Shown: positions 17,975 through 27,332, counted from the stretch's first letter. The stretch is DNA of 41,466 nucleotides from Rossellomorea vietnamensis NBRC 101237 (GCF_001591825.1 NZ_BCVQ01000036.1:1-41466); one strand, 5' to 3'. Notes: generated from the sequence alone by a model not told the origin. Numbers and translations are program-made.

Positions 17975-18017
17975 CTCGTAAACAAAAAAACCCCACCAGC
18001 AAAACCAGTGGGGCCAT
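17975..18017 (-). terminator. Terminator of rnhC
   Basis: On the minus strand CCCCAC (with flanking CTGG) pairs with CCAG GTGGGG-type arms and is followed by TTTTTTTG. It separates rnhC from the converging pheST terminator. Confidence 0.82.
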
Positions 18018-18022
18018 CCTCC

Positions 18023-18946
18023 TCATTTCCTCGCCAACCTCATCGCCTTTTCACTATTCGCAAAATGCCATTTCGTCATCGATTTCAAGTCCTCAATGCC
18101 TTTCCGTTTGATGATTTTCGCCGCCGCCACATCGACGTGTTTACCGGCGCCTTTCGGTATTTCCACACCTGCTTTGGCACTCAGCTTGTCCATTTCTTTT
18201 AAGAAAGCGTAGCGGGCGATGATCGATGCGGCTGCGACGGCCAGGTGGATGCTTTCGCCTTTTGTGCTGAAGTATACGCGTTCCCGCTGGATTTTCGTTT
18301 GGGCAGCGATGTGTTTGAAATATGTATTCTTTTCGACGAACTGATCGATCAAGATGCCTTCGGGTTGTTCCGGTGCCATCTTTTCCAGCAGGTTCAGTAT
18401 GGCTTTGTTATGAAGGAAGGCCTTCATCTTCCCCTGGGTCATTCCTTTTGCCTGCATCTCATTGTATTTCGGGTTGTGAAGAATGAGCAGTGAATAGGGA
18501 ATGGTGGAAATCAGATCCCTTGCAATACTGATGATCTGAGGGTCGGATAAGTTTTTGGAATCCTTGACCCCGAGCTCTTTCATGAGTGGGATCTGCTCTT
18601 TCTTTACGTAAGCGCTCACCACGGTGATCGGGCCGAAGAAGTCTCCTGTCCCCACTTCATCAGAACCGATGACGGACCAATTTGCGAAATTTTCGGGGAG
18701 GCTGGCAGTCCCTTTGGAAGGGGATTTCACCTTTGTTGGTGCGCTGCTTCCCCACCGGCTTGCCTCTCCTTCTCCGTTTGCCCCTTGAAACATTACTTTA
18801 CCCGATTTATAGGCGGTGATCGTACAGCCTGATGGCTTTGCGACAAAGACTGCCCCCGGCGGCAGTTTTTCGATTAATGCATGTTTGTAATGACTTTTCA
18901 TTTTCTCGATTGTATCTTTCGTTGTTTGTATGACGGTATTGGCCAA
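18023..18946 (-). CDS. rnhC: Ribonuclease HIII
   Basis: A 307-residue RNase HIII, which degrades RNA in RNA-DNA hybrids such as R-loops and primers. The N-terminal TBP-like substrate-binding domain (~1-85, YKHALIEKLPPGAVFVAKPSGCTITAYKSGKVMFQG) is the feature separating it from RNase HII. The catalytic domain starts with GSDEVGTGDFFGP (Asp96, Glu97) and has ILIDQF (Asp about 200) and the HLAVAAASIIARYAF helix. Length is typical. A GGAGAGA SD precedes the ATG. It is divergent from zapA, an arrangement conserved in Bacillus. Confidence 0.96.
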   Translation of the reverse strand: MANTVIQTTKDTIEKMKSHYKHALIEKLPPGAVFVAKPSGCTITAYKSGKVMFQGANGEGEASRWGSSAPTKVKSPSKGTASLPENFANWSVIGSDEVGTGDFFGPITVVSAYVKKEQIPLMKELGVKDSKNLSDPQIISIARDLISTIPYSLLILHNPKYNEMQAKGMTQGKMKAFLHNKAILNLLEKMAPEQPEGILIDQFVEKNTYFKHIAAQTKIQRERVYFSTKGESIHLAVAAASIIARYAFLKEMDKLSAKAGVEIPKGAGKHVDVAAAKIIKRKGIEDLKSMTKWHFANSEKAMRLARK

Positions 18947-18978
18947 GTTTCTCTCTCCTTATGACAAATATCTTGAAT

Positions 18979-19007
18979 TTAATAAAAAATGTGAGTGTAT
19001 ATGACAA
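18979..19007 (-). promoter_or_regulatory. SigA-type promoter of rnhC
   Basis: On the minus strand TTGTCA (19007-19002), 17-base spacer, TATTAA (18984-18979), ~30 bases before the rnhC start. Confidence 0.6.
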
Positions 19008-19033
19008 ATTCCTTCCATAATCAAAAGATTTCA

Positions 19034-19042
19034 TGGTATGAT
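19034..19042 (+). promoter_or_regulatory. Extended -10 promoter of zapA
   Basis: TGG immediately before TATGAT (19037-19042) gives an extended -10 element (TGn-TATGAT); no good -35 box is present. Confidence 0.45.
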
Positions 19043-19078
19043 TATGTGTAGGATTCTTATGAATGGGGGGCTTTCAGG

Positions 19079-19339
19079 TTGTCTGAAGAACAAAAAAATC
19101 GCACCACGGTGGACATATATGGTCAACAGTATACGATTGTTGGGACTGAATCAACAAGTCAAATCCGATACGTTTGTTCTAAAGTGGATGACAAAATGAG
19201 AGAAATCAACTCCATGAATCCATCTCTCGACACAAGCAGGCTTGCGGTCTTGACGGCTGTCAATGCTGTAAATGATTATCTCAAACTTCAGGAAAAGTTT
19301 GAAGAGCTTGAACGGGAAATTAAACGATTAAAGGATTGA
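19079..19339 (+). CDS. zapA: Cell division protein ZapA
   Basis: An 86-residue FtsZ-ring-associated protein. The N-terminal globular part ([24 protein letters not shown]) and the C-terminal coiled coil ([21 protein letters not shown]) match Bacillus ZapA, which bundles FtsZ filaments as a dimer or tetramer. The start codon is TTG (19079), since no ATG precedes the conserved region; the SD is an unusual run of Gs (19065-19070) eight bases upstream. The gene is followed after six bases by cvpA, so the two are co-transcribed, as in B. subtilis zapA-yshB. Confidence 0.93.
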   Translation: MSEEQKNRTTVDIYGQQYTIVGTESTSQIRYVCSKVDDKMREINSMNPSLDTSRLAVLTAVNAVNDYLKLQEKFEELEREIKRLKD

Positions 19340-19345
19340 ATAAAG

Positions 19346-19885
19346 ATGTTGGACTTAGCTTTGTTGGTCATCCTGGTGATAGGGTTTTTAATAGGTTTAA
19401 AACGTGGATTCATCCTGCAGGTCATCCACATTTTCGGATTTATCGTTTCTTTCATTGTAGCATACATATACTATGATCAGCTTGCACCGAAGCTGACTTT
19501 ATGGATTCCTTATCCTGTATTGGACGAGCAATCCACGTTAAATATGATCTTTGAATCGACCCATCTGGATCAGGCATATTACCGTGTAATCGCGTTTGCG
19601 ATGATTTTCTTCGCAGTGCGCATCATTCTTCAAATCATCGGATCGATGCTTGACTTTGTCGCCCATCTTCCACTATTGAAGCAGCTGAATGTTCTTGGCG
19701 GTGGGATACTCGGTTTTGTTGAATCCTATTTAATGATATTCATACTCTTGTATATTGCGGTATTATTGCCGATCGAGTCGGTTCAAACATTCATCAATAA
19801 CTCATTCATTGCACAAGCGATGGTGAAACATACTCCTGTTTTCTCCGATATGGTGAAATCCTGGTGGATTGAATATGTAGCCTGA
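19346..19885 (+). CDS. yshB: CvpA family membrane protein YshB
   Basis: A 179-residue polytopic protein with four predicted membrane helices (about 1-20, 25-45, 75-100, 115-145). The N-terminal LDLALLVILVIGFLIGLKRGFILQ is the CvpA-domain signature (named for colicin V production in E. coli; its biochemical role is unclear). SD AAAGGAT overlaps the end of zapA. Neighbours zapA upstream and polX downstream are the same as in B. subtilis. A long two-tier terminator separates it from polX. Confidence 0.92.
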   Translation: MLDLALLVILVIGFLIGLKRGFILQVIHIFGFIVSFIVAYIYYDQLAPKLTLWIPYPVLDEQSTLNMIFESTHLDQAYYRVIAFAMIFFAVRIILQIIGSMLDFVAHLPLLKQLNVLGGGILGFVESYLMIFILLYIAVLLPIESVQTFINNSFIAQAMVKHTPVFSDMVKSWWIEYVA

Positions 19886-19970
19886 AAAAGGGCTGACTAT
19901 AAGTATGCAACTTACATTCGTTAGGAAAGCCATTAACGATTTGTTCATCTTATAAGTCAGTCTTTTTTCT
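19885..19970 (+). terminator. Two-tier nested-hairpin terminator after yshB
   Basis: Outer arms 19885-19903 and 19949-19968 pair with one mismatch and one bulge (GCTGACT with AGTCAGT core); inside lies a second hairpin CGTTA/TAACG (19919-19923/19934-19938). A TTTTTT run ends the outer arm. The total of ~84 bases is unusually long for a terminator. Confidence 0.75.
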
Positions 19971-20003
19971 TTTTCTACCAGTTTTGCTACTATATAATTG
20001 GAG

Positions 20004-20027
20004 ACGTTCGAATTTCCAAATGAACGT
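20004..20027 (+). promoter_or_regulatory. Inverted repeat just downstream of polX -10 box
   Basis: ACGTTC (20004-20009) and GAACGT (20022-20027) flank an inner ATTT-CC-AAAT palindrome. A TATAAT box lies at 19993-19998, so the repeat covers the probable transcription start. It could be an operator or a 5' hairpin. It does not match the GAAC-N4-GTTC SOS box, the half-sites being in the opposite orientation. Confidence 0.4.
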
Positions 20028-20066
20028 GGTTCCTGATCGTTAATTCTATGATTGTAGGTGAATCCC

Positions 20067-21776
20067 TTGAATAAAAAAGATATTATAAAATTATTAGAAA
20101 ACATTGCGATATATATGGAATTGAAAGGCGAGAACTCGTTTAAAACATCCGCCTACCGAAAAGCGGCAGCGGCCCTTGAAAATGATGACCGGAGCCTTCA
20201 GGAGATCAGCGACTTCACGAAGCTCTCAGGGATCGGCAAAGGCACGGCCTCCGTTATTGAAGAGTACATAAACGAAGGAACCTCTTCTGTTCTTGAAGGG
20301 CTGAAGGAAGAAGTGCCGAAGGGGTTGATCCCTCTTTTACAATTGCCGGGTCTTGGAGGGAAGAAAATCGCGAAGCTATACAGTGAACTGGGGGTCGAAA
20401 GCATAGAGGACCTGGAAGAAGCGTGTAAAGAGAACAGAGTACAGGCACTTGCAGGATTCGGAAAAAAGACCGAAGAAAAAATCCTTGCTTCCATTGAACA
20501 GGTTGGGAAAAGACCGGACCGACTTCCAATCGGCTTTATGATGGGTATCGCGGAAGAAATAGAAGGCTATCTTTCTGAAATTGACAGCATCGGAACGTAT
20601 TCGAGAGCCGGCAGCTTAAGAAGGATGAGAGAAACCATTAAAGACCTTGATTTCATCATCTCGACCGAGCACCCGGAAAAAGTGAAGGAAGGGCTTCTGA
20701 AGTTGCCGAATATCGTTGAGACGATTGCAGCCGGGGACACGAAGGTGTCATTGACCCTCCAGTACCATTGGGATGTGAGCATCGATTTCCGTATCGTGAA
20801 GCCTGAAGAATTTGCCACGACCCTGCATCATTTCACGGGATCGAAGGATCATAACGTCCGTATGCGCCAGCTTGCCAAAGAACGCGGAGAGAAGATCAGT
20901 GAATATGGCGTTGAGGATAGTGAAACAGGTGAAGTGAAAACATTCGATTCCGAAGAAGCATTTTATCATCACTTCGACCTTCCCTGGATCCCGCCTGAAC
21001 TCCGGGAAGATGGAAAAGAAGTGGAGGCGTTCAAGGGAGATTACCCGCTCCTTACCCTGAATGATATAAAGGGCGATCTTCACATGCACTCCACATGGTC
21101 CGACGGTGCCTATTCCATTGAAGAGATGGTGGAGGCATGCCGTGCCAAGGGGTATCACTATATGGCGATCACAGACCATTCCCAGTATTTACGGGTGGCT
21201 AACGGCCTCACTCCCGAGCGGTTGGTGAAGCAGATCGATGAAATAAAGGAACTGAATAAAAAGTATGATGATATAGAAATCCTTTCAGGGATCGAGATGG
21301 ATATCCTTCCTGACGGTACCCTTGACTATGATGATGACCTTTTGAAGAGAGTGGATCTCGTCATTGCTTCCATTCATTCAAGCTTTTCGCAGCCCCGTGA
21401 AAAAATCATGGAGAGATTGAAGACCGCATTGGAAAGTGCCCATGTGGATATCATCGCCCATCCTACTGGCAGGATCATCGGCAGGCGGGAAGGATATGAC
21501 GTCGATATGGATCTTCTTATCCAATTGGCGAAAGAAACCGGTACGGCTCTTGAACTGAATGCCAATCCGCATCGTCTGGATCTGTCTGCTGAAAACATCC
21601 GGAAAGCACAGGAGCAGGGTGTGAAGCTTGTCATCAACACGGACGCCCACAGTATCGATCATCTGGAATTTATGGAAGTGGGTGTCGGTACGGCACGTAA
21701 AGGATGGATCAAGAAAGACACGGTCATCAATACATGGGATAAAAATGAGTTCATACAATACATTAAGCGAAACTGA
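20067..21776 (+). CDS. polX: DNA polymerase/3'-5' exonuclease PolX
   Basis: A 569-residue bacterial family X polymerase for base-excision repair gap filling. The N-terminal part has the 8-kDa-like domain and two helix-hairpin-helix motifs ([32 protein letters not shown]), then the nucleotidyltransferase domain with [19 protein letters not shown], and a C-terminal PHP exonuclease domain with metal ligands in [31 protein letters not shown] and NTDAHS. The start is TTG 20067: SD AGGTGA lies five bases ahead and the protein then begins [11 protein letters not shown] like its B. subtilis orthologue; the GTG at 20058 would overlap the SD. mutS2 follows after 20 bases. Confidence 0.95.
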   Translation: MNKKDIIKLLENIAIYMELKGENSFKTSAYRKAAAALENDDRSLQEISDFTKLSGIGKGTASVIEEYINEGTSSVLEGLKEEVPKGLIPLLQLPGLGGKKIAKLYSELGVESIEDLEEACKENRVQALAGFGKKTEEKILASIEQVGKRPDRLPIGFMMGIAEEIEGYLSEIDSIGTYSRAGSLRRMRETIKDLDFIISTEHPEKVKEGLLKLPNIVETIAAGDTKVSLTLQYHWDVSIDFRIVKPEEFATTLHHFTGSKDHNVRMRQLAKERGEKISEYGVEDSETGEVKTFDSEEAFYHHFDLPWIPPELREDGKEVEAFKGDYPLLTLNDIKGDLHMHSTWSDGAYSIEEMVEACRAKGYHYMAITDHSQYLRVANGLTPERLVKQIDEIKELNKKYDDIEILSGIEMDILPDGTLDYDDDLLKRVDLVIASIHSSFSQPREKIMERLKTALESAHVDIIAHPTGRIIGRREGYDVDMDLLIQLAKETGTALELNANPHRLDLSAENIRKAQEQGVKLVINTDAHSIDHLEFMEVGVGTARKGWIKKDTVINTWDKNEFIQYIKRN

Positions 21777-21796
21777 TAAAAGGTGGAATACATTCC

Positions 21797-24151
21797 GTGA
21801 ATTCTAAAGTATTGAAAACGTTAGAGTTTGATAAAATCAAAGAATTATTAAAGCAATTTGCAGCATCTGCCCTTGGTCATGCAAGGGTTTCTTCCCTCAT
21901 GCCGTCGGTCGATTATGAAGAGATCACCGCTCTTCATGAAGAGACGGATGAAGCCATGACGATTCTCAGATTGAAAGGTCATGCCCCGCTTGGCGGGATT
22001 TTTGATATACGCCCTCATGTGAAGCGTGCCCAAATCGGCGGTATGCTTTCGCCGTCTGAATTCGTCCAGGTGGCAAGTACGATCCGGGCAAGCCGGAAGC
22101 TGACCCTTTTTGTAGAAGAGCTACTGGAGGAAGAGGTGGATATTCCCCTCTTACAAGGCAAGATGGGGACGGTCATCCCGCTTCCTCATTTAGAGCAGGA
22201 TATACGTAAAGTGGTGGATGACAACGGAGAAATATTGGATACAGCGAGTGAAACCCTCCGCACGATCCGGACCCAGCTGCGTGCCAACGAAGGGCGGATA
22301 CGGGAGAAGCTGGAGCGGATGATCCGTTCATCCAACGCACAGAAGATGCTATCCGATGCGATCATCACCATCCGAAATGACAGGTACGTCATCCCGGTCA
22401 AACAGGAGTACAGGGGGCAATATGGCGGGATCATCCATGATCAATCTTCTTCCGGGCAGACGTTATTCATCGAGCCTGAAGCGATTGTTCAGCTGAATAA
22501 CCAGCTCCGTGAGCTTCGTTTGAAAGAGCAGACGGAAATCGAGAAGATTCTGCAAGAACTGTCTGAAAGTGTACAAGAATCGGGAGAAGAACTGCTTCTG
22601 ATCGTCAACGTCCTGTCAGACGTGGATTTCATGTTTACCAAGGCGAAGTTCGGACGTTCGATCAAAGGGTCAAAGCCGACGATCAATAATGAACGCCGTG
22701 TGAAGCTGAATAAAGCTCGTCATCCACTCTTGCCCATCGATGAGGCAGTGGCGAATGATATTGAACTCGGAAATGAATTTTCTTCCATCGTCATCACCGG
22801 ACCGAATACCGGGGGTAAAACCGTCACGTTGAAAACCCTGGGCTTAACAAGCTTGATGGCACAGGCCGGTCTTCCAATCCCGGCACTTGATGGTTCCGAG
22901 GTCGGTGTATTCCGCACGATTTACGCTGACATAGGGGATGAGCAATCGATTGAACAAAGTTTGAGTACCTTCTCCTCCCATATGGTGAACATCGTCGACA
23001 TTCTGAAAAAGGTCGATCATGAGAGTCTGGTGCTGTTCGATGAGCTTGGTGCCGGTACCGATCCTCAGGAAGGGGCGGCATTAGCGATTTCCATCCTTGA
23101 TGAAGTTCATGGAACAGGGGCAAGGGTTGTGGCGACCACTCACTATCCAGAGTTGAAGGCGTATGGGTATAATCGTGATGGAGTCGTGAATGCCAGTGTG
23201 GAATTTAATGTAGAGACATTAAGCCCCACGTATAAGCTATTGCTTGGGGTCCCGGGAAGAAGTAATGCCTTTGACATTTCCAAACGTCTTGGATTGTCAG
23301 ATGGTGTCATTCAACGGGCGAAGTCCCATATCGGTACCGATAGCAAAGAAGTCGAGAATATGATCGCTTCACTTGAAGACAGCAGGCGCCAGGGTGAACG
23401 GGAGCTAGAGGAAGCCCATGAGCTGTTGAGACAGGCTGAGAAGATGCATAAAGACATGCAGAAGCAAATGATGGAGTATTACGAGAAGAAGGATACCCTT
23501 TACGAAAAAGCACAGCAAAAAGCCAGTGAGGTCGTTGAAAAAGCGAAGGCGGAAGCCGAGCAGGTCATCAAGGATCTTCGGAAAATGCAGCAGGAGAAAT
23601 CAGCACAGATCAAAGAACATGAATTGATCCAGGCGAAAAAGCAGCTTGAAGATGCGACTCCTAAGCTGAAAACGGGTCAAAAGAAGAAAGCGACTGGATC
23701 CCAGCATGAATTGAAGGCCGGAGACGAAGTCAAAGTACTGAGCTTCGATCAAAAGGGTCATTTGGTCGAGCGGGTATCGGCGAAGGAATGGCAGGTCCAG
23801 ATGGGGATCATGAAGATGAAAGTGAAGGAATCGGATCTTGAATTCATTCAATCCCAGCAAAAGGTCGAAACGAAACCCCTTGCTACGGTGAAAGGGAAAG
23901 ATTTTCATGTCAGCCTCGAACTTGACTTGCGGGGAGAACGTTTTGAAAATGCCTTATCGAGGGTGGAGAAGTACATTGATGACGCTCTGCTTGCAGGCTA
24001 CCCACGCGTTTCCATCATCCACGGTAAAGGGACGGGGGCTTTAAGACAGGGAGTGCAGGAGTACTTGAAGAATCACCGGTCGGTCAAGAGTATCCGTTTC
24101 GGGGATGCAGGTGAAGGTGGAACGGGTGTAACGGTCGTTCAATTTAAATAA
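21797..24151 (+). CDS. mutS2: Endonuclease MutS2 (ribosome-splitting/recombination suppressor)
   Basis: A 784-residue MutS2 with lever/clamp region (~1-300), an ABC-type ATPase (Walker A GPNTGGKT near 335, Walker [14 protein letters not shown]), a coiled-coil/KOW region (~515-700) and C-terminal Smr endonuclease domain ([36 protein letters not shown]). In Bacillus, MutS2 is linked to rescue of stalled ribosomes and to recombination; it lacks the mismatch-recognition domain of MutS. GTG start at 21797 with SD AAAAGGTGGA. Second gene of a polX-mutS2 pair, the order seen in B. subtilis (yshC-yshD). Confidence 0.96.
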   Translation: MNSKVLKTLEFDKIKELLKQFAASALGHARVSSLMPSVDYEEITALHEETDEAMTILRLKGHAPLGGIFDIRPHVKRAQIGGMLSPSEFVQVASTIRASRKLTLFVEELLEEEVDIPLLQGKMGTVIPLPHLEQDIRKVVDDNGEILDTASETLRTIRTQLRANEGRIREKLERMIRSSNAQKMLSDAIITIRNDRYVIPVKQEYRGQYGGIIHDQSSSGQTLFIEPEAIVQLNNQLRELRLKEQTEIEKILQELSESVQESGEELLLIVNVLSDVDFMFTKAKFGRSIKGSKPTINNERRVKLNKARHPLLPIDEAVANDIELGNEFSSIVITGPNTGGKTVTLKTLGLTSLMAQAGLPIPALDGSEVGVFRTIYADIGDEQSIEQSLSTFSSHMVNIVDILKKVDHESLVLFDELGAGTDPQEGAALAISILDEVHGTGARVVATTHYPELKAYGYNRDGVVNASVEFNVETLSPTYKLLLGVPGRSNAFDISKRLGLSDGVIQRAKSHIGTDSKEVENMIASLEDSRRQGERELEEAHELLRQAEKMHKDMQKQMMEYYEKKDTLYEKAQQKASEVVEKAKAEAEQVIKDLRKMQQEKSAQIKEHELIQAKKQLEDATPKLKTGQKKKATGSQHELKAGDEVKVLSFDQKGHLVERVSAKEWQVQMGIMKMKVKESDLEFIQSQQKVETKPLATVKGKDFHVSLELDLRGERFENALSRVEKYIDDALLAGYPRVSIIHGKGTGALRQGVQEYLKNHRSVKSIRFGDAGEGGTGVTVVQFK

Positions 24152-24172
24152 CAAGGTAAAGGGAGCTTTACG

Positions 24173-24580
24173 ATGGAGAACTTTTGGGAAAACGAATTTG
24201 TTCAGACGGCGGGGAATTACAGTGTGGTCATCCTTTGTCTCGTGTTGTTCTTAGCGGTCTTTGAACTGGTGACGAAATATCGGAACTGGGAAGAAATCAA
24301 AAAAGGGAATATGGCCGTGGCCATGGCTACGGGAGGGAAAATATTCGGGATAGCGAATATTTTCCGGCATTCCATCAGTCATAACGATACCGTCCTCACC
24401 ACGATCGGGTGGGGTGTGTTTGGCTTTTTCCTGCTGTTGATCGGGTATTTCATTTATGAATTCCTGACACCGAAATTCAGGATCGATGAGGAAATTGAAA
24501 ATGATAACCGGGCGGTAGGCTTCATTTCACTGGTCATTTCAGTCGGATTATCCTATGTCATAGGAGCCGGTATATCGTAA
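24173..24580 (+). CDS. yshE: DUF350 membrane protein YshE
   Basis: A 135-residue DUF350 protein with four membrane helices (about 15-35, 45-62, 75-98, 112-133). The conserved ELVTKYRNWEEIKKGNMAVAMATGGKIFGIANI segment, including the Asn-Met-Ala and Gly-Lys, is diagnostic of the family. It is found beside MutS2 in many Bacillaceae; function unknown. The SD AAAGGGAG precedes the ATG, 21 bases after mutS2, consistent with a polX-mutS2-yshE operon. A very short membrane-peptide gene follows after 11 bases. Confidence 0.88.
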   Translation: MENFWENEFVQTAGNYSVVILCLVLFLAVFELVTKYRNWEEIKKGNMAVAMATGGKIFGIANIFRHSISHNDTVLTTIGWGVFGFFLLLIGYFIYEFLTPKFRIDEEIENDNRAVGFISLVISVGLSYVIGAGIS

Positions 24581-24591
24581 GGAGAGGGAAT

Positions 24592-24675
24592 ATGGAAACA
24601 TTGGCGAAAGTTCTGCTCACCCTGTGCGGCGGCTTTATAGTCGTCGGCATCATCTATATGCTGTTCTTTACTTGA
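24592..24675 (+). CDS. 27-residue single-span membrane peptide
   Basis: ATG 24592 to TGA 24675 encodes 27 residues, nearly all hydrophobic after a Lys at position 6 (METLAKVLLTLCGGFIVVGI then IYMLFFT): one transmembrane helix with little outside the membrane. A strong SD (AAGGAGAGGG) ends a few bases before the ATG and the gap to yshE is 11 bases, so it is probably the last gene of the polX-mutS2-yshE operon. I do not recognise the family. It is shorter than normal gene-calling thresholds. It could be a regulatory subunit of YshE or another membrane complex (inference). Confidence 0.7.
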   Translation: METLAKVLLTLCGGFIVVGIIYMLFFT

Positions 24676-24723
24676 CTCAGGGCACTCAGGGGGAAAACAC
24701 AATCCCAAAATAATAATATTGTA

Positions 24724-24765
24724 CAAACAGACTGTCATATGGTGGAATAGGCAGTCTGTTTTCTT
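24724..24765 (+). terminator. Terminator after the yshE/small peptide genes
   Basis: AACAGACTG pairs with CAGTCTGTT across a 17-base loop, followed by TTCTTTTG. Confidence 0.78.
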
Positions 24766-24836
24766 TTGAAAAAAGTTCTGTAAGAAAGGTCAAGCTTCAT
24801 GGATAGGAAGAAAGTATGGTCAGCAATTTTTTCAAA

Positions 24837-24865
24837 TTGTAACTGAAGTCCCCTTATATTATAAT
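24837..24865 (+). promoter_or_regulatory. SigA-type promoter of lcfA
   Basis: TTGTAA at 24837-24842 and TATAAT at 24860-24865 with a 17-base spacer. Confidence 0.72.
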
Positions 24866-24867
24866 AA

Positions 24868-24895
24868 TGAATAGAATAAATTTTCTAACTATTCA
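24868..24895. promoter_or_regulatory. Possible FadR-type operator at lcfA
   Basis: TGAATAG (24868-24874) and CTATTCA (24889-24895) form a 7-bp inverted repeat directly after the -10 box. The half-site resembles TGAATGA of FadR, but the 14-base gap is longer than the four bases of the fadR operator in this window. Placement suits repression; identity as a FadR site is inference. Confidence 0.45.
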
Positions 24896-24910
24896 GAAGG
24901 AGGGATTACA

Positions 24911-26608
24911 ATGAACCAACCATGGCTTGCTGAATACCCGGCGGAAATACCAAAGGAGCTCAACCTAGTTGAAAAACCTTTGCAGTCCTATTTGACCGAA
25001 GCCGCTTCTCTGTACGGAGATAAAGCAGCGATTCATTTCATGGGCAAAGAGATAGGATACAAGGAACTGTACGAATCTGCTCTCAAATTCGCCGGCTACC
25101 TTAAAACACTGGGGATCAACAAAGGCGATCGGGTAGCGATCATGCTTCCCAATACTCCCCAATCCGTCATCGCCTATTACGGCATCCTTTATGCAGGCGG
25201 AGTGGTGGTACAAACCAATCCATTATATATGGAAAGGGAAATCGAATATCAAATGAAAGACTCCGGAGCCAAGGTGATCCTGACATTGGACATTCTGTAT
25301 CCAAGAGTATCGAAAGTGATGAATAACACCGACCTTGAGCACATCATTGTAACCGCTATCAAAGACTATCTTCCTTTCCCTAAGAATCTCATTTACCCAT
25401 TCATCCAGAAGAAACAATATGGTATCGTCGTGAAGGTGGACCATAGAGGTCAGAATCATTTATTCACGGAAATCATGAAAACGGCGGTGGCTGAAGCGAT
25501 ATCCCAGGAAGAATTCGATTTTGAAAATGATCTTGCCCTGCTTCAATACACAGGCGGTACGACAGGTTTCCCTAAAGGTGTCATGCTGACCCACAAGAAT
25601 CTGGTGGCCAATGCCTCCATGTGCGATGCCTGGCTGTATAAGTGTAGAAAAGGGGAAGAAAAGATGCTTGGGATCCTTCCATTCTTTCATGTGTATGGCA
25701 TGACTGCCGTGCTAATTCTTTCCGTCATGCAGGGATATAAGATGATCCTGCTTCCTAAGTTTGATGCAGAAACAACATTGAAGACGATTCAGAAACTGAA
25801 GCCTACCCTGTTTCCAGGAGCTCCGACAATCTACATCGGACTCTTGAATCACCCGGATTTAAAGAAATATGACTTATCATCCATCGATTCATGTCTCAGT
25901 GGAAGTGCGCCATTACCGGTTGAGGTACAGCAGCAATTCGAGGAAGTCACGGGTGGGAAGCTCGTCGAAGGATACGGATTGACCGAATCATCCCCAGTCA
26001 CCCATTCCAATTTCCTTTGGGATAAAGCGAGGATAAAGGGAAGCATCGGTGTCCCATGGCCGGGTACGGACAGTGCCGTGTTCTCAATGGAAACGGGAGA
26101 ACCCCTGCCGCCGAATGAGATGGGTGAAATCGTCGTCAAGGGTCCGCAGGTGATGAAAGGATACTGGAACCGGCCTGAGGAAACGGAACAAACGTTAAAG
26201 GACGGATGGCTGTTGACGGGAGATATAGGCTATATGGATGAAAAGGGCTATTTTTACGTAGTGGATCGTAAGAAGGATATGATCATTGCCGGCGGCTTTA
26301 ATATCTATCCCCGGGAAATCGAAGAAGTCCTCTACGAACATCCAGCGATTCAGGAAGTTGTCGCAGCAGGTGTTCCCGATCCGTATAGAGGGGAAACCGT
26401 CAAGGCATACGTTGTCCTGAAGGAAGGAGAGTCCCTGACCGAGGAGGAATTGAATGAATATTCCCGTAAATACCTGGCTGCCTATAAAGTGCCGAGGATT
26501 TATGAATTCAGGAAGGAACTGCCTAAAACAGCTGTCGGGAAAATCCTGAGGAGGGCCCTGGTGGACGAGGAACGACAAAAGATAGAGGATGAGCAGAAAA
26601 CAAGTTAG
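24911..26608 (+). CDS. lcfA: Long-chain fatty-acid CoA ligase
   Basis: A 565-residue acyl-adenylate-forming enzyme that activates fatty acids to acyl-CoA for beta-oxidation. Signature motifs: P-loop YTGGTTGFPKGVMLTH, the ER/FACS region GYGLTESSPVTHSN, WLLTGDIGYMDEKGYFYVVDRKKDMII and C-terminal catalytic Lys in LPKTAVGKILRR. Length matches B. subtilis LcfA. SD AGAAGGAGGG is well placed. It heads the fatty-acid degradation cluster lcfA-fadR-fadB-etfB-etfA; fadR has its own promoter, so lcfA may be transcribed alone or through into it. No strong terminator is seen after it. A candidate FadR operator overlaps its promoter. Confidence 0.96.
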   Translation: MNQPWLAEYPAEIPKELNLVEKPLQSYLTEAASLYGDKAAIHFMGKEIGYKELYESALKFAGYLKTLGINKGDRVAIMLPNTPQSVIAYYGILYAGGVVVQTNPLYMEREIEYQMKDSGAKVILTLDILYPRVSKVMNNTDLEHIIVTAIKDYLPFPKNLIYPFIQKKQYGIVVKVDHRGQNHLFTEIMKTAVAEAISQEEFDFENDLALLQYTGGTTGFPKGVMLTHKNLVANASMCDAWLYKCRKGEEKMLGILPFFHVYGMTAVLILSVMQGYKMILLPKFDAETTLKTIQKLKPTLFPGAPTIYIGLLNHPDLKKYDLSSIDSCLSGSAPLPVEVQQQFEEVTGGKLVEGYGLTESSPVTHSNFLWDKARIKGSIGVPWPGTDSAVFSMETGEPLPPNEMGEIVVKGPQVMKGYWNRPEETEQTLKDGWLLTGDIGYMDEKGYFYVVDRKKDMIIAGGFNIYPREIEEVLYEHPAIQEVVAAGVPDPYRGETVKAYVVLKEGESLTEEELNEYSRKYLAAYKVPRIYEFRKELPKTAVGKILRRALVDEERQKIEDEQKTS

Positions 26609-26664
26609 GCTGTCACCCACTTGAGCTTTTTCTTTTTGATTGGAAGTAGGACAAGGATCCCTTC

Positions 26665-26693
26665 TTGACAATCAATGAGAAACCTTTTATTAT
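26665..26693 (+). promoter_or_regulatory. SigA-type promoter of fadR
   Basis: Perfect TTGACA at 26665-26670, 17-base spacer, TATTAT at 26688-26693, immediately before the FadR operator. Confidence 0.82.
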
Positions 26694-26695
26694 TG

Positions 26696-26723
26696 AAATA
26701 TGAATGAATGGTCATTCATATTT
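26696..26723. promoter_or_regulatory. FadR operator at fadR
   Basis: A perfect 12-bp-arm palindrome, AAATATGAATGA (26696-26707), spacer ATGG, TCATTCATATTT (26712-26723). The core TGAATGA-N4-TCATTCA matches the known B. subtilis FadR box. It covers the expected transcription start, so FadR should repress its own gene and genes downstream, relieved by long-chain acyl-CoA. Confidence 0.9.
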
Positions 26724-26744
26724 TGTTAAGGCAGGTCAAAACTT

Positions 26745-27332
26745 ATGAAACGAAATAAACCAAAATACATGCAAATTATCGATGCTGCTGTTATTGTAAT
26801 AGCAGAAAATGGGTACCATCAGGCACAGGTGTCAAAGATTGCAAAGCAGGCAGGGGTGGCTGATGGAACCATCTATCTTTATTTTAAAAACAAAGAAGAT
26901 ATCCTGATTTCGTTGTTTAAAGAAAAAATGGTTCTCTTTGTCGAAAAAATTGAAGAAGTTATTGCAGGAAAACAGACAGTTTCAGAGAAATTATTAGTGA
27001 TGATTGAAAATCATTGTAGGATACTGTCGGATGATCATCATCTCGCCATCGTCACACAATTGGAGCTCAGACAATCGAATAAAGATATCCGATTGAAAAT
27101 CAATGATGTGTTAAAGGGCTATCTGGAATTAGTCGATAAGATCCTGATCAGCGGGATCGAATCCGGCGAGTTCTCAAGTGATCTGAATGTTCGTCTCGCC
27201 CGCCAAATGATCTTTGGCACTCTGGATGAAATGGCGACAACATGGGTGATGAACGATCAGAAATACGACTTAGTCGAACAAGTCCCTGCTATTCATAAGC
27301 TATTGCTTCATGGATGCAGAGGCAGGAACTAA
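26745..27332 (+). CDS. fadR: TetR-family fatty acid degradation repressor FadR
   Basis: A 195-residue TetR regulator. The N-terminal helix-turn-helix is ENGYHQAQVSKIAKQAGVADGTIYLYFKNKEDIL (~20-55), and the C-terminal helices (56-195) form the acyl-CoA-binding pocket and dimer interface. In B. subtilis FadR (YsiA) represses lcfA-fadR-fadB-etfBA and other fad operons and is released by long-chain acyl-CoA. Here the perfect operator in its promoter and the same gene neighbours support the assignment. SD AAGGCAGG lies ahead of the ATG. A 14-bp palindrome overlaps its stop codon and touches the fadB SD. Confidence 0.94.
   Translation: MKRNKPKYMQIIDAAVIVIAENGYHQAQVSKIAKQAGVADGTIYLYFKNKEDILISLFKEKMVLFVEKIEEVIAGKQTVSEKLLVMIENHCRILSDDHHLAIVTQLELRQSNKDIRLKINDVLKGYLELVDKILISGIESGEFSSDLNVRLARQMIFGTLDEMATTWVMNDQKYDLVEQVPAIHKLLLHGCRGRN

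Noticed and set aside
20004..20027. LexA/SOS box upstream of polX
   Set aside because: Bacillus SOS boxes are GAAC-N4-GTTC; here GTTC precedes GAAC with a 12-base gap.
26597..26640. Terminator after lcfA
   Set aside because: CAAGT/ACTTG is only five pairs with a 12-base loop, and the T run does not directly follow.
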